A stretch of 64,000 nucleotides of DNA from Streptomyces sp. NBC_00659 (GCF_036226925.1 NZ_CP109031.1:744001-808000); one strand, 5' to 3'. Positions 40,766 through 50,389 are shown, numbered from the stretch's first letter. The notes: a model not told the origin generated them from the sequence alone. Numbers and translations are program-made.

Positions 40766-41190
40766 TGTCCAGGCTGTTCGAAACTCTGCCGTACCGGCAC
40801 ATTCTCACCCTGCCCACCGAGCCGTCCGCTGTCCGGCTTTCCCGCCGGACCGCCGAACAGGCCCTGACCGAATGGGGGATCAGCCTGCGCCACCCCACCG
40901 TCGACCCGGCGCTGTTGATCCTCGGCGAACTGGTCACCAACAGTGTCCGGCACACTGTGACACTCTCCCCCCAGCTCACCGTCATCTACGCGGCCGGCTC
41001 CGACTGCCTGGCTTTTGCCGTCCACGACCGCCACCCCCACCAGCCGGCGCTGTACGGGGCCGCGATCGGCGCGGGGGCCGGTGGTCTGAGCACCGTCATG
41101 GAACTCACGCTCGGCCTGGGCGGCAGCGCCGTCGTCCGCGGTGACGCCGACGGAAACGGCAAAAGCATCTGGATCACCCTGCCCCTGTGA
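40765..41190 (+). CDS. RsbW-like ATP-binding protein (HATPase_c)
   Basis: Protein of 141 residues with a GHKL ATPase fold. The N-box ILGELVTNSVRHT is clear and the G-box region AGAGGLSTVMELTLGLGG follows, ending in GKSIWITLPL. Streptomyces have many such anti-sigma-type kinases that bind STAS-domain antagonists. Here it is translated from the same mRNA as a SulP transporter whose C-terminus is a STAS domain, an unusual pairing. The ATG overlaps the upstream stop by one base. Confidence 0.8.
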   Translation: MSRLFETLPYRHILTLPTEPSAVRLSRRTAEQALTEWGISLRHPTVDPALLILGELVTNSVRHTVTLSPQLTVIYAAGSDCLAFAVHDRHPHQPALYGAAIGAGAGGLSTVMELTLGLGGSAVVRGDADGNGKSIWITLPL

Positions 41191-41732
41191 CCCGAGCCGG
41201 ACCAGGAGTCGAGCCTCCCGTCCGCCGGAAGGCCGTCGCAGGACATCCACAGTCTCAACCGGCAGGGGCTGCGCAACCTCAAGAGGGCTGGAGAAGACCG
41301 GCTGCTCATCCGCTCGGCCGTGCCGAACCTACGTCGGTCGCGGCTCGCGTCCGCAGCAGGGCCCTGAGTCCGGCCGCCGAAGAACAGCTTGGTCATGCGG
41401 GCCACGCCGCATGGCGAACACTGCCCGTCCGGGCCGACAGCGGCGGGAGACCGTACCGGGGCGGCACGCGGCATGCTTGAGCCGGACGGCGCCGAAGCCG
41501 CGCAGTGGGGTTGCCCTCGCCCAAGCATCCCTCACGAGATATAGAATTTCTCATCTTGGCAAGTCATGAGGCCTTCACTGCTTGAACGAGTGGACGGATC
41601 CTCGCACACGGATTCGGATCGGCCGACTCCGCGGGCGAAGATGGGCGCCATGTTGTTGACGAGTAGGTGGACGCGATGCACCAAGGACTGGCCGGCCCGG
41701 CCGGACACCTGTTCCGGGGAGGCGACAGCACG
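41191..41732. other. Intergenic region with ArsR 2 promoter
   Basis: About 540 bases with no supported gene. Frames in 41191-41480 are Arg/Pro/Ala-rich and lack ribosome sites. Near the end, GAGAT-ATAGAAT-TTCTC (41536-41552) followed by ATCTTGG forms an AT-rich imperfect palindrome similar in place and form to those before ArsR 1 and ArsR 3, and is the probable operator of ArsR 2. Confidence 0.5.
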
Positions 41733-42083
41733 ATGAGCACGCCGCTGTACCAGCTGAAGGCCGAGTTCTTCAAAACCCTTGGGCACCCGGCCCGCATCCG
41801 CGTCCTGGAACTGCTCAGCGAGCGTGAACACGCCGTCGCGGAGATGCTGCCCGAGGTGGGCATCGAAGCCGCCCACCTGTCCCAGCAGCTTGCTGTGCTG
41901 CGCCGGGCGAACCTGGTGGTGACGCGCAAGGAGGGCTCGACGGTGTACTACTCCCTGACCAGCCCGCACGTGACGGAGCTGCTCAGGGTCGCGCGGACCA
42001 TCCTGTCCGGGGTGCTGACCGGGCAGGCCGAGCTGCTCGCCGACCTGAAGGCCGCTCAGCAGGAGATGAAAGCGCCCTCCTAG
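41733..42083 (+). CDS. ArsR/SmtB family regulator (ArsR 2)
   Basis: Winged-helix protein of 116 residues, clearly paralogous to ArsR 1 and ArsR 3: TPLYQLKAEFFKTLGHPARI, then VLELLSEREHAVAEMLPEVG, then LSQQLAVLRRANLVVTRKEG and STVYYSL. No metal-site Cys is present. No transporter gene follows, so it is a stand-alone copy. GGGGAGG lies ahead of the ATG at 41733. It may act on the SulP operon or on genes elsewhere. Confidence 0.83.
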   Translation: MSTPLYQLKAEFFKTLGHPARIRVLELLSEREHAVAEMLPEVGIEAAHLSQQLAVLRRANLVVTRKEGSTVYYSLTSPHVTELLRVARTILSGVLTGQAELLADLKAAQQEMKAPS

Positions 42084-42645
42084 CGACGGCCCTCGATCGG
42101 GCGGCCGCCTCCTGGAGACGGGACAGCGCTCCGGGTGCCTGGCGGCTGCTCCCTTCGGGCCACCAGCGGAGCCTCTCCGAGGCTGACATCCAGTGACCGG
42201 AGATGAGTGCAGGAGAACCGCTTACCGACTGCTCCTGTCGAAAATTCGGGCACCAGGGCGTACGCGGAACTCGCTCGGCGCACACGGCACATCAGTCTCG
42301 AAGGCAGGCTCCTCCCCCCGCCTCCCGATAGCGTGCCGGGTCACTCGATCCATAGGACACGGGCCGGCTGCCGGCACGCATCCGACCGCTCTCCGGCCCG
42401 CCGGAGCGGTGGCTGCCGGTGAAGTTCCGGGCCGGTTGACGCAGCTCAAGTCGCACCAGTGGGCGCGGGCGGACACCACGCGCCGGAGACAGCGGTGTCC
42501 CGGTGATATCGAGACGCGTTTCACCCGCGGCTCACCACTCCACCGCCCCGGCCCACACGCCGAATGATCACCCCCGGTCACGCACCCACCCTCTCAGCTT
42601 CTCTATGCTCGGGGGCGAACATTCGCATCCATGAGGAGCAGAGCA
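42084..42645. other. Intergenic region upstream of the cyclophilin gene
   Basis: About 560 bases. A frame at 42193-42567 is open but its composition (Arg/Pro/Ser/Gly) and lack of a ribosome site argue against a gene. No RNA gene or strong hairpin was recognised. The cyclophilin promoter should lie near 42590-42620, where CTCTCAGCTTCTCTATGCT gives a possible -10 (TATGCT). Confidence 0.4.
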
Positions 42646-43137
42646 ATGAACGAGAACGTCTACTTCGACGTCACTGCAAACGACGAGCCGCTGGGCCGCA
42701 TCGAGTTCAAGCTCTACGACGACGTCGTCCCGAAGACCGCGAAGAACTTCCGTGAGCTCGCCACCGGCGCGCACGGTTTCGGTTACAAGGGCTCGCCGTT
42801 CCATCGCGTCATCCCTGACTTCATGCTCCAGGGCGGCGACTTCACGCGGCAGAACGGCACGGGCGGCAAGAGCATCTACGGCGAGAAGTTCGCGGACGAG
42901 AACTTCCAGCTGAAGCACACCAAGCCGGGTCTGCTGTCGATGGCCAACGCGGGCCCGAACACCAACGGCTCGCAGTTCTTCATCACGACCGTCGTCACCG
43001 GCTGGCTGGACGGCAAGCACGTCGTCTTCGGCGAGGTCGTCAAGGGCATGGACGTCGTGGAAGCGATCGAGAAGCTCGGCAGCGGCAACGGCTCCACCTC
43101 CAAGAAGATCGTCGTCTCCGACTGCGGCACCGTCTGA
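42646..43137 (+). CDS. Peptidyl-prolyl cis-trans isomerase, cyclophilin type
   Basis: Cytosolic cyclophilin of 163 residues that speeds proline isomerisation during folding. It carries the full eukaryote-like active site: [20 protein letters not shown] (Arg, Phe, Gln), [17 protein letters not shown] and the [12 protein letters not shown] block with the Trp that binds cyclosporin. This eukaryotic-type form is known in Streptomyces as cyclophilin A. AGGAG precedes the ATG. A terminator follows. Confidence 0.93.
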   Translation: MNENVYFDVTANDEPLGRIEFKLYDDVVPKTAKNFRELATGAHGFGYKGSPFHRVIPDFMLQGGDFTRQNGTGGKSIYGEKFADENFQLKHTKPGLLSMANAGPNTNGSQFFITTVVTGWLDGKHVVFGEVVKGMDVVEAIEKLGSGNGSTSKKIVVSDCGTV

Positions 43138-43184
43138 GCGGTCCGGCAGCCGGTCCCGGGTCCTTCCCGCGGACACATGCCGAC

Positions 43185-43215
43185 GGGGGCGACGGGTTAT
43201 TCACCCGGCGCCCCC
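43185..43215 (+). terminator. Terminator after the cyclophilin gene
   Basis: GGGGGCG (43185-43191) with CGCCCCC (43209-43215) and inner GGGT/ACCC pairs form a stem with one two-base mismatch and a five-base loop, 48 bases after the stop. Confidence 0.75.
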
Positions 43216-43400
43216 GGGCCACCCGCCCCACCGGACTCCGCGGTCCGCTGAGCCGATCGTGCCCCACTCGTCGCGGCGCCTCGAAAGAGTTCAGCCGGAT
43301 TCGTGGCCGGATCCCGTACTCCAGGGGACCGGCCCGCCCGCGAGGGGTAGCCCTCCCCGGACACGCCGAAGCGCGCGAGGGTTGGGGGGAGCTGGCCCGA

Positions 43401-44075
43401 GTGAGTTCGAGGGGGCGGACACCGGGAAAACGCCTGTCAGCACGCGCGCAGCGGCGCCGAGCCGTCCGCCGGCTGCGTGCGGAAGGGGCCTACGGGCCCG
43501 CACTTCGTGAGGTGCTGCCCGCCCTCGCGGCGGTCGTCGTCATCCTGTGCGCGGTCGTCGCCGGCGTCGCCGTCGGTTACCGGGTCGCCGGTATCGGCGT
43601 ACCGATCGGCGTTCTGGCCGTCCTGGCCGTCGTCACCCCCACCGTGATACGCCGGCACCGGCCACTGGCCCGCCGCCGCCTCGGTTTCTACACACCCGAG
43701 GAACTCGCGGAGCTGGACACCCAGGGTCTGGCCCTGGCCGTCTCCCGGATGCTGCGCCGGGACGGATGGCGGGTGCTCCCGCAGCGCAGGAGCGAGGCCC
43801 GCGTCCGGGTCCGCGCGCGGGACGGCCGGGGGCACCGTCTGGAGGTCGCCTTCCGGCCCGTGGCCGAGCCGCTGCCCGACGAGGACACGCCCTCGCGTTC
43901 GGGGCGTACCGGCGGCCCCGGCCCCCCGCTCCGTCTCGTGGTGCACCGCGGGGCCTTCACCCGGCGTGACGTTCAATGGGCGCGACGCCAGGGCGGAGTC
44001 CGTCTGATCGACGGCCCGTGCCTACGGCGCTGGGCGCACGGAACCCCGCTGAACGAACTGAGCGGCTCCCCCTGA
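43401..44075 (+). CDS. Membrane protein with restriction endonuclease (Mrr)-like domain
   Basis: Protein of 224 residues. A basic start is followed by two hydrophobic helices (about residues 35-80), then a domain resembling the Mrr-type endonuclease fold: ELDTQGLALAVSRMLRRDGW, with catalytic-type positions in RLEVAFRPV and a later RRDVQWARRQGGVRLIDG. Pro/Arg insertions separate the parts. The PD-(D/E)xK motif is not clear, so activity is doubtful. Small membrane Mrr-like proteins are widespread in Streptomyces with no known role. The GTG start is chosen. Confidence 0.65.
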   Translation: MSSRGRTPGKRLSARAQRRRAVRRLRAEGAYGPALREVLPALAAVVVILCAVVAGVAVGYRVAGIGVPIGVLAVLAVVTPTVIRRHRPLARRRLGFYTPEELAELDTQGLALAVSRMLRRDGWRVLPQRRSEARVRVRARDGRGHRLEVAFRPVAEPLPDEDTPSRSGRTGGPGPPLRLVVHRGAFTRRDVQWARRQGGVRLIDGPCLRRWAHGTPLNELSGSP

Positions 44076-44488
44076 GCCCGTACGGACCGTCCTCCGCCCG
44101 CGGCGCCCGCGCCGGGGCCACCGCGCCGAGCCCCCGCCCCGACCTCCGTCGGACCGCCTCCCGGACCGCCGCTCCGACCACCTTCCGGACCGCCTCCTCG
44201 ACCGACGCGTACGCCCTCGGCGTCCCGCCCCACGGTGGGTCCGGCACCGGATCCGCGCACGCCGGACGTCCGCACCACCCCCACCACACTCCTCACTCCG
44301 AGCCCGGGAGCAACAGCGGTTTCTCCGACAACAGACGAGGTCAGCGGCGTGGACACGTTCCGACCAGGTAGTTGAAGGAAAGCCCTTCGCACGGGCCGAC
44401 GGGCCGCATAGCGTGCGAGGACCCGAGCCGTTCCCCCACCGTCCCGCGGTCCATGCACGCCGGGCCCGCACCCCACCTGGAGACCGGC
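44076..44488. other. Intergenic region upstream of the DUF485-symporter operon
   Basis: About 410 bases without a supported gene. Plus-strand frames are Arg/Ala/Pro-rich. The operon's promoter should be near 44340-44440, but no clear -35/-10 pair was recognised. No RNA gene was seen. Confidence 0.4.
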
Positions 44489-44926
44489 ATGTCGTACGAC
44501 AGCTCCGCCCCACGGCCCGCACGACCGCCGCGGGGACACCAGAACTCGTTCGCCCAGCACGTCCCGGACGCGGCCGCGGCGGAACCCTTACGCGGCGGGG
44601 CATCACCCCGCGCCTGGACCGGGCACCACCGCGATCTGCGCATCCTGCGGCGCGCCTACCGCCGTCAGCGGCGCGTGACCACCTTCGCGGTGCTCGGCTG
44701 CTTCACTCTCTTCCTCGGCCTGACCGCCGGCTGCCCCGGCCTGATGAACCGTCCCGTCACCGGTGGTCTCTCGGCCGGCCTGGTCATCGCCCTCTCCCAG
44801 ATCCCCGCCACCTGGCTCGCCGTGCTCGTCTACGAACGCACCGCCCGCCGCTATGTGGATCCCCTCGCGCGCCGGGTGAACCGGAGCGTTCCGTGGGCCG
44901 AAGCCCAGCAGGAGCAGAAGCGGTGA
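44489..44926 (+). CDS. DUF485 family membrane protein
   Basis: Small membrane protein of 145 residues with two helices (about residues 68-90 and 98-118). The family block is VTTFAVLGCFTLFLGLTAGC followed by the second helix and YERTARRYVDPLARRV. DUF485 proteins such as YjcH are encoded next to acetate-type sodium symporters and probably help their assembly. Here the symporter GTG overlaps its stop (GTGA). The ATG at 44489 has CTGGAGA upstream. Confidence 0.87.
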   Translation: MSYDSSAPRPARPPRGHQNSFAQHVPDAAAAEPLRGGASPRAWTGHHRDLRILRRAYRRQRRVTTFAVLGCFTLFLGLTAGCPGLMNRPVTGGLSAGLVIALSQIPATWLAVLVYERTARRYVDPLARRVNRSVPWAEAQQEQKR

Positions 44927-46533
44927 GCGACTTCGCCGGCTCCACGCAGTCCTGGTCCCTCGTCGCCTTCTCCATCGCCGTCACGGTCACCCTGCTGCTG
45001 TGCGTTCTGACCGGCCCCGACAGCGACGATCTCGCCGAGTTCTACACCGGCTACCGCTCGCTCTCCCCGCTGCGCAACGGACTCGCCATCGCCGGCGACT
45101 ACATCTCCGCCGCGACCGTGCTGACCATCGGCGGTGTCATCGCCCTGTGCGGTTTCGACGGCGTCGTCCTCGCTCTCAGCACGCTGCTCTCCCTGCTGGT
45201 GCTGATGTTCCTGCTGGCCGAACCCCTGCGGAACACGGGGAAGTTCACCATGGGCGACGTACTGGCGCGCAGGATGCCGGGCCGCACCGTGCGGATCACG
45301 GGGTGCGGTGTCACGATCGCCGCTCTCGTGCCGATGATGCTCGTCCAACTCGCCAGCACGGGGCAGCTCCTGGCGTACATCCTCGGCTTCACGGACAGCT
45401 CCATGAAGACGGGCTGCATCGTGGGAGTCGGAACCCTGATGATCACCTACGCCGCCATCGGCGGCATGCGGGGCACCGCGTTGATCCAGCTCCTGAAGAT
45501 GGTCGTGCTCCTCGGCTCCGGAATCGTCGTCTCTCTGCTGATCCTCCGTCAATTCCACTGGAACCCCGGGGCGTTGTTCACCGCGGCCGCGCGGCGCAGC
45601 GGCTCACCGGACGCGTTCCTGCACGGCGGACTCCAGTTCGCCGGTGGCCCGCATCCCCGGCTCGACATGATCAGTACGCAGTTCGCCATCGTGCTGGGCG
45701 GTGCCTGCCTCCCGCATGTGACCATGCGTATGTTCACCGCGAACAGCGCCCGCCAGGTGCGGCGTTCGATGTCCTGGGCGGTGTCGTCGGTGGCGTTGTT
45801 CATGCTGATGGCGGGCGTTGTCGCCATCGGGGCGATGGCCTTGATCGGCCGGGCCGGCGTCACCGCAGCCGACCCGCGCGGGCACACCGCCTATCTGCTG
45901 GGCTCTCGTGCCGCGTTCGGCCCCGTGGTGTCCCGGGCGGAGACCCTCTTGTTCACCACGGTGACCACGGCGATCTTCCTCACCCTGCTCGCCTCGGTCG
46001 CCGGCATGACCCTTGCCTGCGCCAACTCGCTGGCCCACGACGTCTTCGCGGACCGCGGCACCGCCATGTCGTCCCAGCGGGAGACGGCTTTCGCCCGCGG
46101 CTCGGCCCTGGTGGTCGGCGCGCCCGTGATCGCCCTCGCCGTCCTCGTCCAGAACCGAAGTCTCCAGCCGCTGGCCACGATGTCCTTCTGCGTGGGCGCC
46201 TCGGCGATCGCCCCGGCCCTGGTCTACAGCCTCTTCTGGCGCCGCTACACCCGCGCCGGTCTGCTGAGCACGCTCATCGGCGGCACGCTCGCCGTCCTGG
46301 TCCTGATGCCGGGCACCAGCCTGGTGTCCGGCTCCCCGACCTCCGCCTTTCCCGCCGCCGACTTCAACTGGTTCCCGTTCACCACCACGGGGCTGGTGTC
46401 CATCCCGCTGGGCTTCGCGTTCGGCTGGCTCGGCAGCATGCTGTCCGGGCGCCGGGCAGCGGACCGGGAACGCGGGGTGTACGAGCGTGTCGAGAGCCTG
46501 ATCCTCGCCGGGCCGCGACCGAGGGACCGGTGA
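44923..46533 (+). CDS. Solute:sodium symporter (acetate/monocarboxylate type)
   Basis: Membrane transporter of 536 residues with about 13 helices, SSS family. FYTGYRSLSPLRNGLAIAGD, YISAATVLTIGGVIALCGFD, TYAAIGGMRGTALIQLLKMV and LPHVTMRMFTANSARQVRRS are typical of the ActP/MctC group that imports acetate, propionate or pyruvate. It forms a translationally coupled pair with the DUF485 gene and is convergent with a CoA-ligase gene, which could activate an imported acid. Confidence 0.9.
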   Translation: MSDFAGSTQSWSLVAFSIAVTVTLLLCVLTGPDSDDLAEFYTGYRSLSPLRNGLAIAGDYISAATVLTIGGVIALCGFDGVVLALSTLLSLLVLMFLLAEPLRNTGKFTMGDVLARRMPGRTVRITGCGVTIAALVPMMLVQLASTGQLLAYILGFTDSSMKTGCIVGVGTLMITYAAIGGMRGTALIQLLKMVVLLGSGIVVSLLILRQFHWNPGALFTAAARRSGSPDAFLHGGLQFAGGPHPRLDMISTQFAIVLGGACLPHVTMRMFTANSARQVRRSMSWAVSSVALFMLMAGVVAIGAMALIGRAGVTAADPRGHTAYLLGSRAAFGPVVSRAETLLFTTVTTAIFLTLLASVAGMTLACANSLAHDVFADRGTAMSSQRETAFARGSALVVGAPVIALAVLVQNRSLQPLATMSFCVGASAIAPALVYSLFWRRYTRAGLLSTLIGGTLAVLVLMPGTSLVSGSPTSAFPAADFNWFPFTTTGLVSIPLGFAFGWLGSMLSGRRAADRERGVYERVESLILAGPRPRDR

Positions 46534-46582
46534 CGGCGGCAAGGCGGCCGCCCCCGTCACCTGATCCTTCGTCGTCACCGGT

Positions 46583-48076
46583 TCACGGGCCGCTGACCAC
46601 GATCTCCCGCTTGAGGATCTTGCCCGTGGGCCCCTTGGGCAGTTCGGCCGCGATCGTGACGACCCTGGGGTACTTGTACGCGGCGACCCGCTCCTTGGCG
46701 TGCGCGCGGATCTCCTCGGCCGTGGCCTGGGCGCCGGGCCGGAGCGTGACCACGGCCGCGATCTCCTCACCGTGCAGGGGGTGCGGCATCCCCACGACGG
46801 CGGCCTCGGCGACGGCGGGGTGCTCGTACAGCACTTCCTCGATCTCGCGCGGGTAGACGTTGTATCCGCCGCGGATGATCATGTCTTTCTTGCGGTCGAC
46901 GATGAAGTAGAAGCCGTCCTCGTCGACGCGGGCCAGATCACCGCTGTGGAACCAGCCGTCGCGGACCGCCTCCGCGGTGGCGTCCGGCCGGTTCCAGTAC
47001 CCGGTCATGACGTTCTCGCCGCGGATGGCGATCTCGCCCACCTCTCCGGGCGCGACCGCGCCGCCGCCCTCGGCGACGAGCCGCATCTCGACCCCGCGGA
47101 TGGGCATACCGATCGAGCCCGCCTTGCGCGGACGGTCCGGGTGGTTGAACGCGGCCACGGGCGAGGTCTCGGACAGCCCGTACCCCTCCAGCACGGCCGC
47201 ACCGAAGCGCCGCTCGAATCCGTGCAGGACCTCGACCGGAAGCGCGGCCCCGCCCGAGACGGCCAGGCGCACCAGTCCGGCGTCGAAGCCGTCGGGGAGT
47301 TCGGCGTGCAGCAGCGCCGCGTACATCGTCGGCACGCCGAGGAAGACGGTGACCTTGTCCCGGGCGATGATCTCCAGGGCGCTTCCCGGGTCGAACCGGG
47401 GCAGCAGGGTCAGTGTGGCTCCGGTCGCGACGGCCACGTTGAGCGCGCAGGTCTGGCCGAAGGCGTGGAAGAGGGGCAGGCCGCCGAAGAGCACGTCGTC
47501 CGGTCCGACCTGGAGGAGGGTCTCGGCCGTGGTGAGGGTGTTGCTCGCCAGGTTCCGGTGCGACAGTTCGGCACCCTTGGGCGTTCCGGTGGTGCCGGAG
47601 GTGTAGAGGATCAGGGCGGGATCGTCGTCCGCCCGGTCCGGGGTGTCGCGCAGGGGTTCGTGGCCGCGCATCAGGGTGTCGAAGTCCGCGGAACCGGTCA
47701 CCAGGCAGTCGGTGCCCGTCTCCGCTGCGGCCTTGGTCACCTCGTCGGCGAACAGCGGGGACACCAGCGCGACGCGCGCTCCGCAGTCGCGCAGGGTGAA
47801 AGCGACCTCGCGGGCCTTGAGCAGCGGGTTCATCGGGACGACGACTCCGCCGGCCCGCAGGATGCCGTAGTAGAGGACCGGGAACAGCGGGACGTTGGGC
47901 ATGGTCAGCGCGACACGGTCGCCCGGCAGCAGCCCACGGTCCCGCAGCAGCGCCGCCACCCGCGCACTGGCGTCGTCGAGTTCGGCGTAGGTGAGCGTGT
48001 CGTCGTCGTGGCGGACGGCGACGTTCTCGCCGTGGGCCGCGACGGTGGCGGCCAGAAGGGTGACGAGGTTGGTCAT
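46583..48076 (-). CDS. AMP-dependent acyl-CoA ligase (long-chain fatty acid-CoA ligase like)
   Basis: Acyl-CoA ligase of 497 residues, ANL superfamily. The P-loop is LILYTSGTTGTPKGAELSH, the A5 motif is EGYGLSETSPVAAFNHP, the A7 region is HSGDLARVDEDGFYFIVDR and the catalytic Lys is in LPKGPTGKILKREI. The subfamily typically activates medium or long acids or aromatic acids. It is translationally coupled to an upstream Fe/2-oxoglutarate oxygenase (ATGA) and transcribed away from the AraC regulator, so its acid is likely an intermediate of the same catabolic island. Confidence 0.9.
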   Translation of the reverse strand: MTNLVTLLAATVAAHGENVAVRHDDDTLTYAELDDASARVAALLRDRGLLPGDRVALTMPNVPLFPVLYYGILRAGGVVVPMNPLLKAREVAFTLRDCGARVALVSPLFADEVTKAAAETGTDCLVTGSADFDTLMRGHEPLRDTPDRADDDPALILYTSGTTGTPKGAELSHRNLASNTLTTAETLLQVGPDDVLFGGLPLFHAFGQTCALNVAVATGATLTLLPRFDPGSALEIIARDKVTVFLGVPTMYAALLHAELPDGFDAGLVRLAVSGGAALPVEVLHGFERRFGAAVLEGYGLSETSPVAAFNHPDRPRKAGSIGMPIRGVEMRLVAEGGGAVAPGEVGEIAIRGENVMTGYWNRPDATAEAVRDGWFHSGDLARVDEDGFYFIVDRKKDMIIRGGYNVYPREIEEVLYEHPAVAEAAVVGMPHPLHGEEIAAVVTLRPGAQATAEEIRAHAKERVAAYKYPRVVTIAAELPKGPTGKILKREIVVSGP

Positions 48077-49146
48077 GCCGGGTATCTCCTTGCGTTCGTC
48101 GCGCGGGGCGCGGCCGTGCCGCGCGGTCGGATCACATCACGAAGCGTGACCCAGTGGTGGGTGTCCCGGCTGCCTGGTCCCTGCGGGAAGGCGAGCCAGA
48201 GGCGCAGCAGGTGGTGTTCGTGTTCCGGCGATCGAGGATCCTCGATCGCCGTTCGGGCGTGCATCACCCGGTGTGTGTTGAGCACGAGCAGGTCCCCGGC
48301 CCGGAGGTCGAGGTCGAGCCGGTACTCGGGGGAGCCGGCCACGGAGTCGATGAGATCGAAGAGCTCGTGGTCGGCCGGTTCCAGGCGGGGCACGTGGGGG
48401 AAGCGCTGGGCGGATTCGAGACAGGACCGGTCGTAGCGCATGCTCAGCGTGCCCGCGGGGCCGTCGTGGCGGGAGACCAGCGGGGCCACCGCGCAGGGCG
48501 GTTCGCCGGGAGCGTGCTCCTCGCGGCGGTCGAAGTGGTACGTGCGGTACAGGCGCCCGGCGAGGTCGGGGCGCAGGTCCAGCACCGCGTTGTGGACCGC
48601 GGCCGCGCTGACCAGGGAGACGTGTCCGCCGGTGCGGGGCGTGCGCAGCGTCAGCAGGGCGAGGAGATCGGTGGGGTCGGTGTGGAAGGCCAGGGCCTCC
48701 CGGGTCCGGTCGTCACGTACGGCCGGGTCGCTCGGGCTGCGTCCGGTGTCCCGGACACGGCCGAGGACGAGTCCGTCGGCGTTCTGCGGTACGGGGTGCC
48801 CCAGGTGCCGGCCGATCCCCCAGAACACGGTGCTCGCGGCCGTCTCACCGAGCCGCTCGACGGGGATGCCCCGGACGACCGCGAACCCGCGTCCGTGTCC
48901 GAGGACACCGGAGAGGCGCTCCAGGTCGGCGCCGAGGCCGGGGAGCGGGAAGTCGGCGGCTGTCAGCCTCAGCAGGGTGAGGTCCCGTCTGCGCGTCTCG
49001 CGCAGCGCGGAGTCGATCTCGGCGAGCCCGGTCTCCGACAGGGTTGTCCGCCACTGCCCGGGGTCGGCGAGCTCCGGGCCCGTCCACACCGCGGGGCCCG
49101 AGCAGGGCGGGGGCGGTGTCCGGTCCGCGTCCGTCAGTCCTGTCAT
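48073..49146 (-). CDS. TauD/TfdA-like Fe(II)/2-oxoglutarate oxygenase (clavaminate synthase type)
   Basis: Non-heme iron oxygenase of 357 residues. The metal triad is seen as H-x-D in LAFHTDPTDLLALL and the distal His in LLVLNTHRVMHARTAI, and the 2-oxoglutarate-binding Arg is probably in HHLLRLWLAFP. Length and layout fit the clavaminate synthase/TauD clan, which hydroxylates amino acids, betaines or sulfonates. The ATG at 49146 has a perfect TTGGAGGCG ribosome site 6 bases upstream. It is the first gene of a two-gene unit divergent from the AraC regulator. The substrate is unknown. Confidence 0.85.
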   Translation of the reverse strand: MTGLTDADRTPPPPCSGPAVWTGPELADPGQWRTTLSETGLAEIDSALRETRRRDLTLLRLTAADFPLPGLGADLERLSGVLGHGRGFAVVRGIPVERLGETAASTVFWGIGRHLGHPVPQNADGLVLGRVRDTGRSPSDPAVRDDRTREALAFHTDPTDLLALLTLRTPRTGGHVSLVSAAAVHNAVLDLRPDLAGRLYRTYHFDRREEHAPGEPPCAVAPLVSRHDGPAGTLSMRYDRSCLESAQRFPHVPRLEPADHELFDLIDSVAGSPEYRLDLDLRAGDLLVLNTHRVMHARTAIEDPRSPEHEHHLLRLWLAFPQGPGSRDTHHWVTLRDVIRPRGTAAPRATNARRYPA

Positions 49147-49304
49147 GTTCGCCTCCAATCCGTCGCGCGTTCACCTGCCGGGGAGAATGGCCCCTGAGCA
49201 GGCCCGGCCGGTGAACGGCGTCATGCTAGGTTCCTCGACCACCGCCGCGCTTGTCGTGGCGGGACAGGAGACTTGGCTTTTCGGGACATCCCTGGAGCGT
49301 GCCC

Positions 49305-50306
49305 ATGAGACCTCTGGTCCGCACCGCCGCCCTGAGCGGCTACGTCGAGCTGTGCCGCTCCCTCGGGATCGATCCGCAGGCACTGCTGAAGCGGGTGGGC
49401 CTGGACACCGCCGCCCTCACCGTCCAGGACCGGTGGATCTCCGGCACGGCCGCCGTCCAGGTGCTGGAACTGTCGGCGGCCGAGTCGGGCCACGAGGACT
49501 TCGGGGTCCTCCTCGCCGAGTTCCGCCGCTTCTCCACGCTCGGCCCCATCAGCCTGGTCGTCCGCGAGGAACCGGACGTGCGCAGCGCGCTGGAGATGCT
49601 GATCCGCCATCAGTACATGTACAACGAGGTGCTGCACACCCGGCTGTCCGAGGGCGACGGACTGGCCACGCTGAAGGTGGATCTGAGGCTCGGCGAGGCC
49701 ATGGAGTCCCGGCAGGCGACGGAACTGGCCGTCGTCGCCTTCCACCGCATCCTGAGCGACTTCCTGCACGCCCGCTGGCAGCCGCTGTCCGTGTGGTTCC
49801 GCCACTCCGCGCCGGCGGACACCTCGGCGCACGAGGACGCGTTCGGGCCCATCGTGGAGTTCGACCGCGAGATCGACGGGATCGTCTTCTACGCCGACGA
49901 CCTCGACGCTCCGAACGCCATGGCGGACCCGCTGATGCGCGAGTACGCCCGTCAGTACTTCGACGCGATCGCCGTACCGAAGGACACCACCGCCGCGGAC
50001 CGGGTGCGCGAACTGATCGAGGTCCTGCTGCCCACCGGGCGCTGCTCGGTCGAGCAGGTGGCGCGCAGCCTCGGCGTCGACCGGCGCACGGTCCACCGCC
50101 ATCTGGCCGGGTCGGGCGAGACGTTCTCCTCGCTCCTCAATGTCACCCGGCGCCATCTCGCGGAACAGTTCGTGGCGAACCCCCGGCGGTCGCTGACGGA
50201 GATCTCCGACCTGCTGGGGTTCTCGTCGCTGAGCGGGTTCTCACGGTGGTTCCGCGAGCAGTTCGGATGCAGCCCCCGAGCGTGGCGCGAGAGCAGGACT
50301 CCGTAG
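49305..50306 (+). CDS. AraC family transcriptional regulator
   Basis: Regulator of 333 residues. The N-terminal arabinose-binding-like domain of the OruR/GliR type is seen (VRTAALSGYVELCRSLGIDP start, ESGHEDFGVLLAEFRRFSTL). The C-terminal double helix-turn-helix is CSVEQVARSLGVDRRTVHRH and LTEISDLLGFSSLSGFSRWF, ending FGCSPRAWRES. It lies between the divergent oxygenase-ligase unit and the BKACE operon, and is the natural candidate to control both. TGGAGCG precedes the ATG at 49305. Confidence 0.9.
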   Translation: MRPLVRTAALSGYVELCRSLGIDPQALLKRVGLDTAALTVQDRWISGTAAVQVLELSAAESGHEDFGVLLAEFRRFSTLGPISLVVREEPDVRSALEMLIRHQYMYNEVLHTRLSEGDGLATLKVDLRLGEAMESRQATELAVVAFHRILSDFLHARWQPLSVWFRHSAPADTSAHEDAFGPIVEFDREIDGIVFYADDLDAPNAMADPLMREYARQYFDAIAVPKDTTAADRVRELIEVLLPTGRCSVEQVARSLGVDRRTVHRHLAGSGETFSSLLNVTRRHLAEQFVANPRRSLTEISDLLGFSSLSGFSRWFREQFGCSPRAWRESRTP

Positions 50307-50389
50307 CAACTCCCCCTGGACGACGGGAGCGACGGGTGGGACCCGCACCTCGGCCGTGCGCCGCCCCCGGCTGAGTCCCGCGTCACAGA

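Noticed and set aside
41191..41480. Possible small protein after the RsbW-like gene
   Set aside because: No start with a ribosome site, skewed composition, and no match to any family.
42193..42567. 124-codon open frame upstream of the cyclophilin gene
   Set aside because: Arg/Pro/Ser-rich composition, no ribosome site and no recognisable family; typical of a chance frame in GC-rich DNA.
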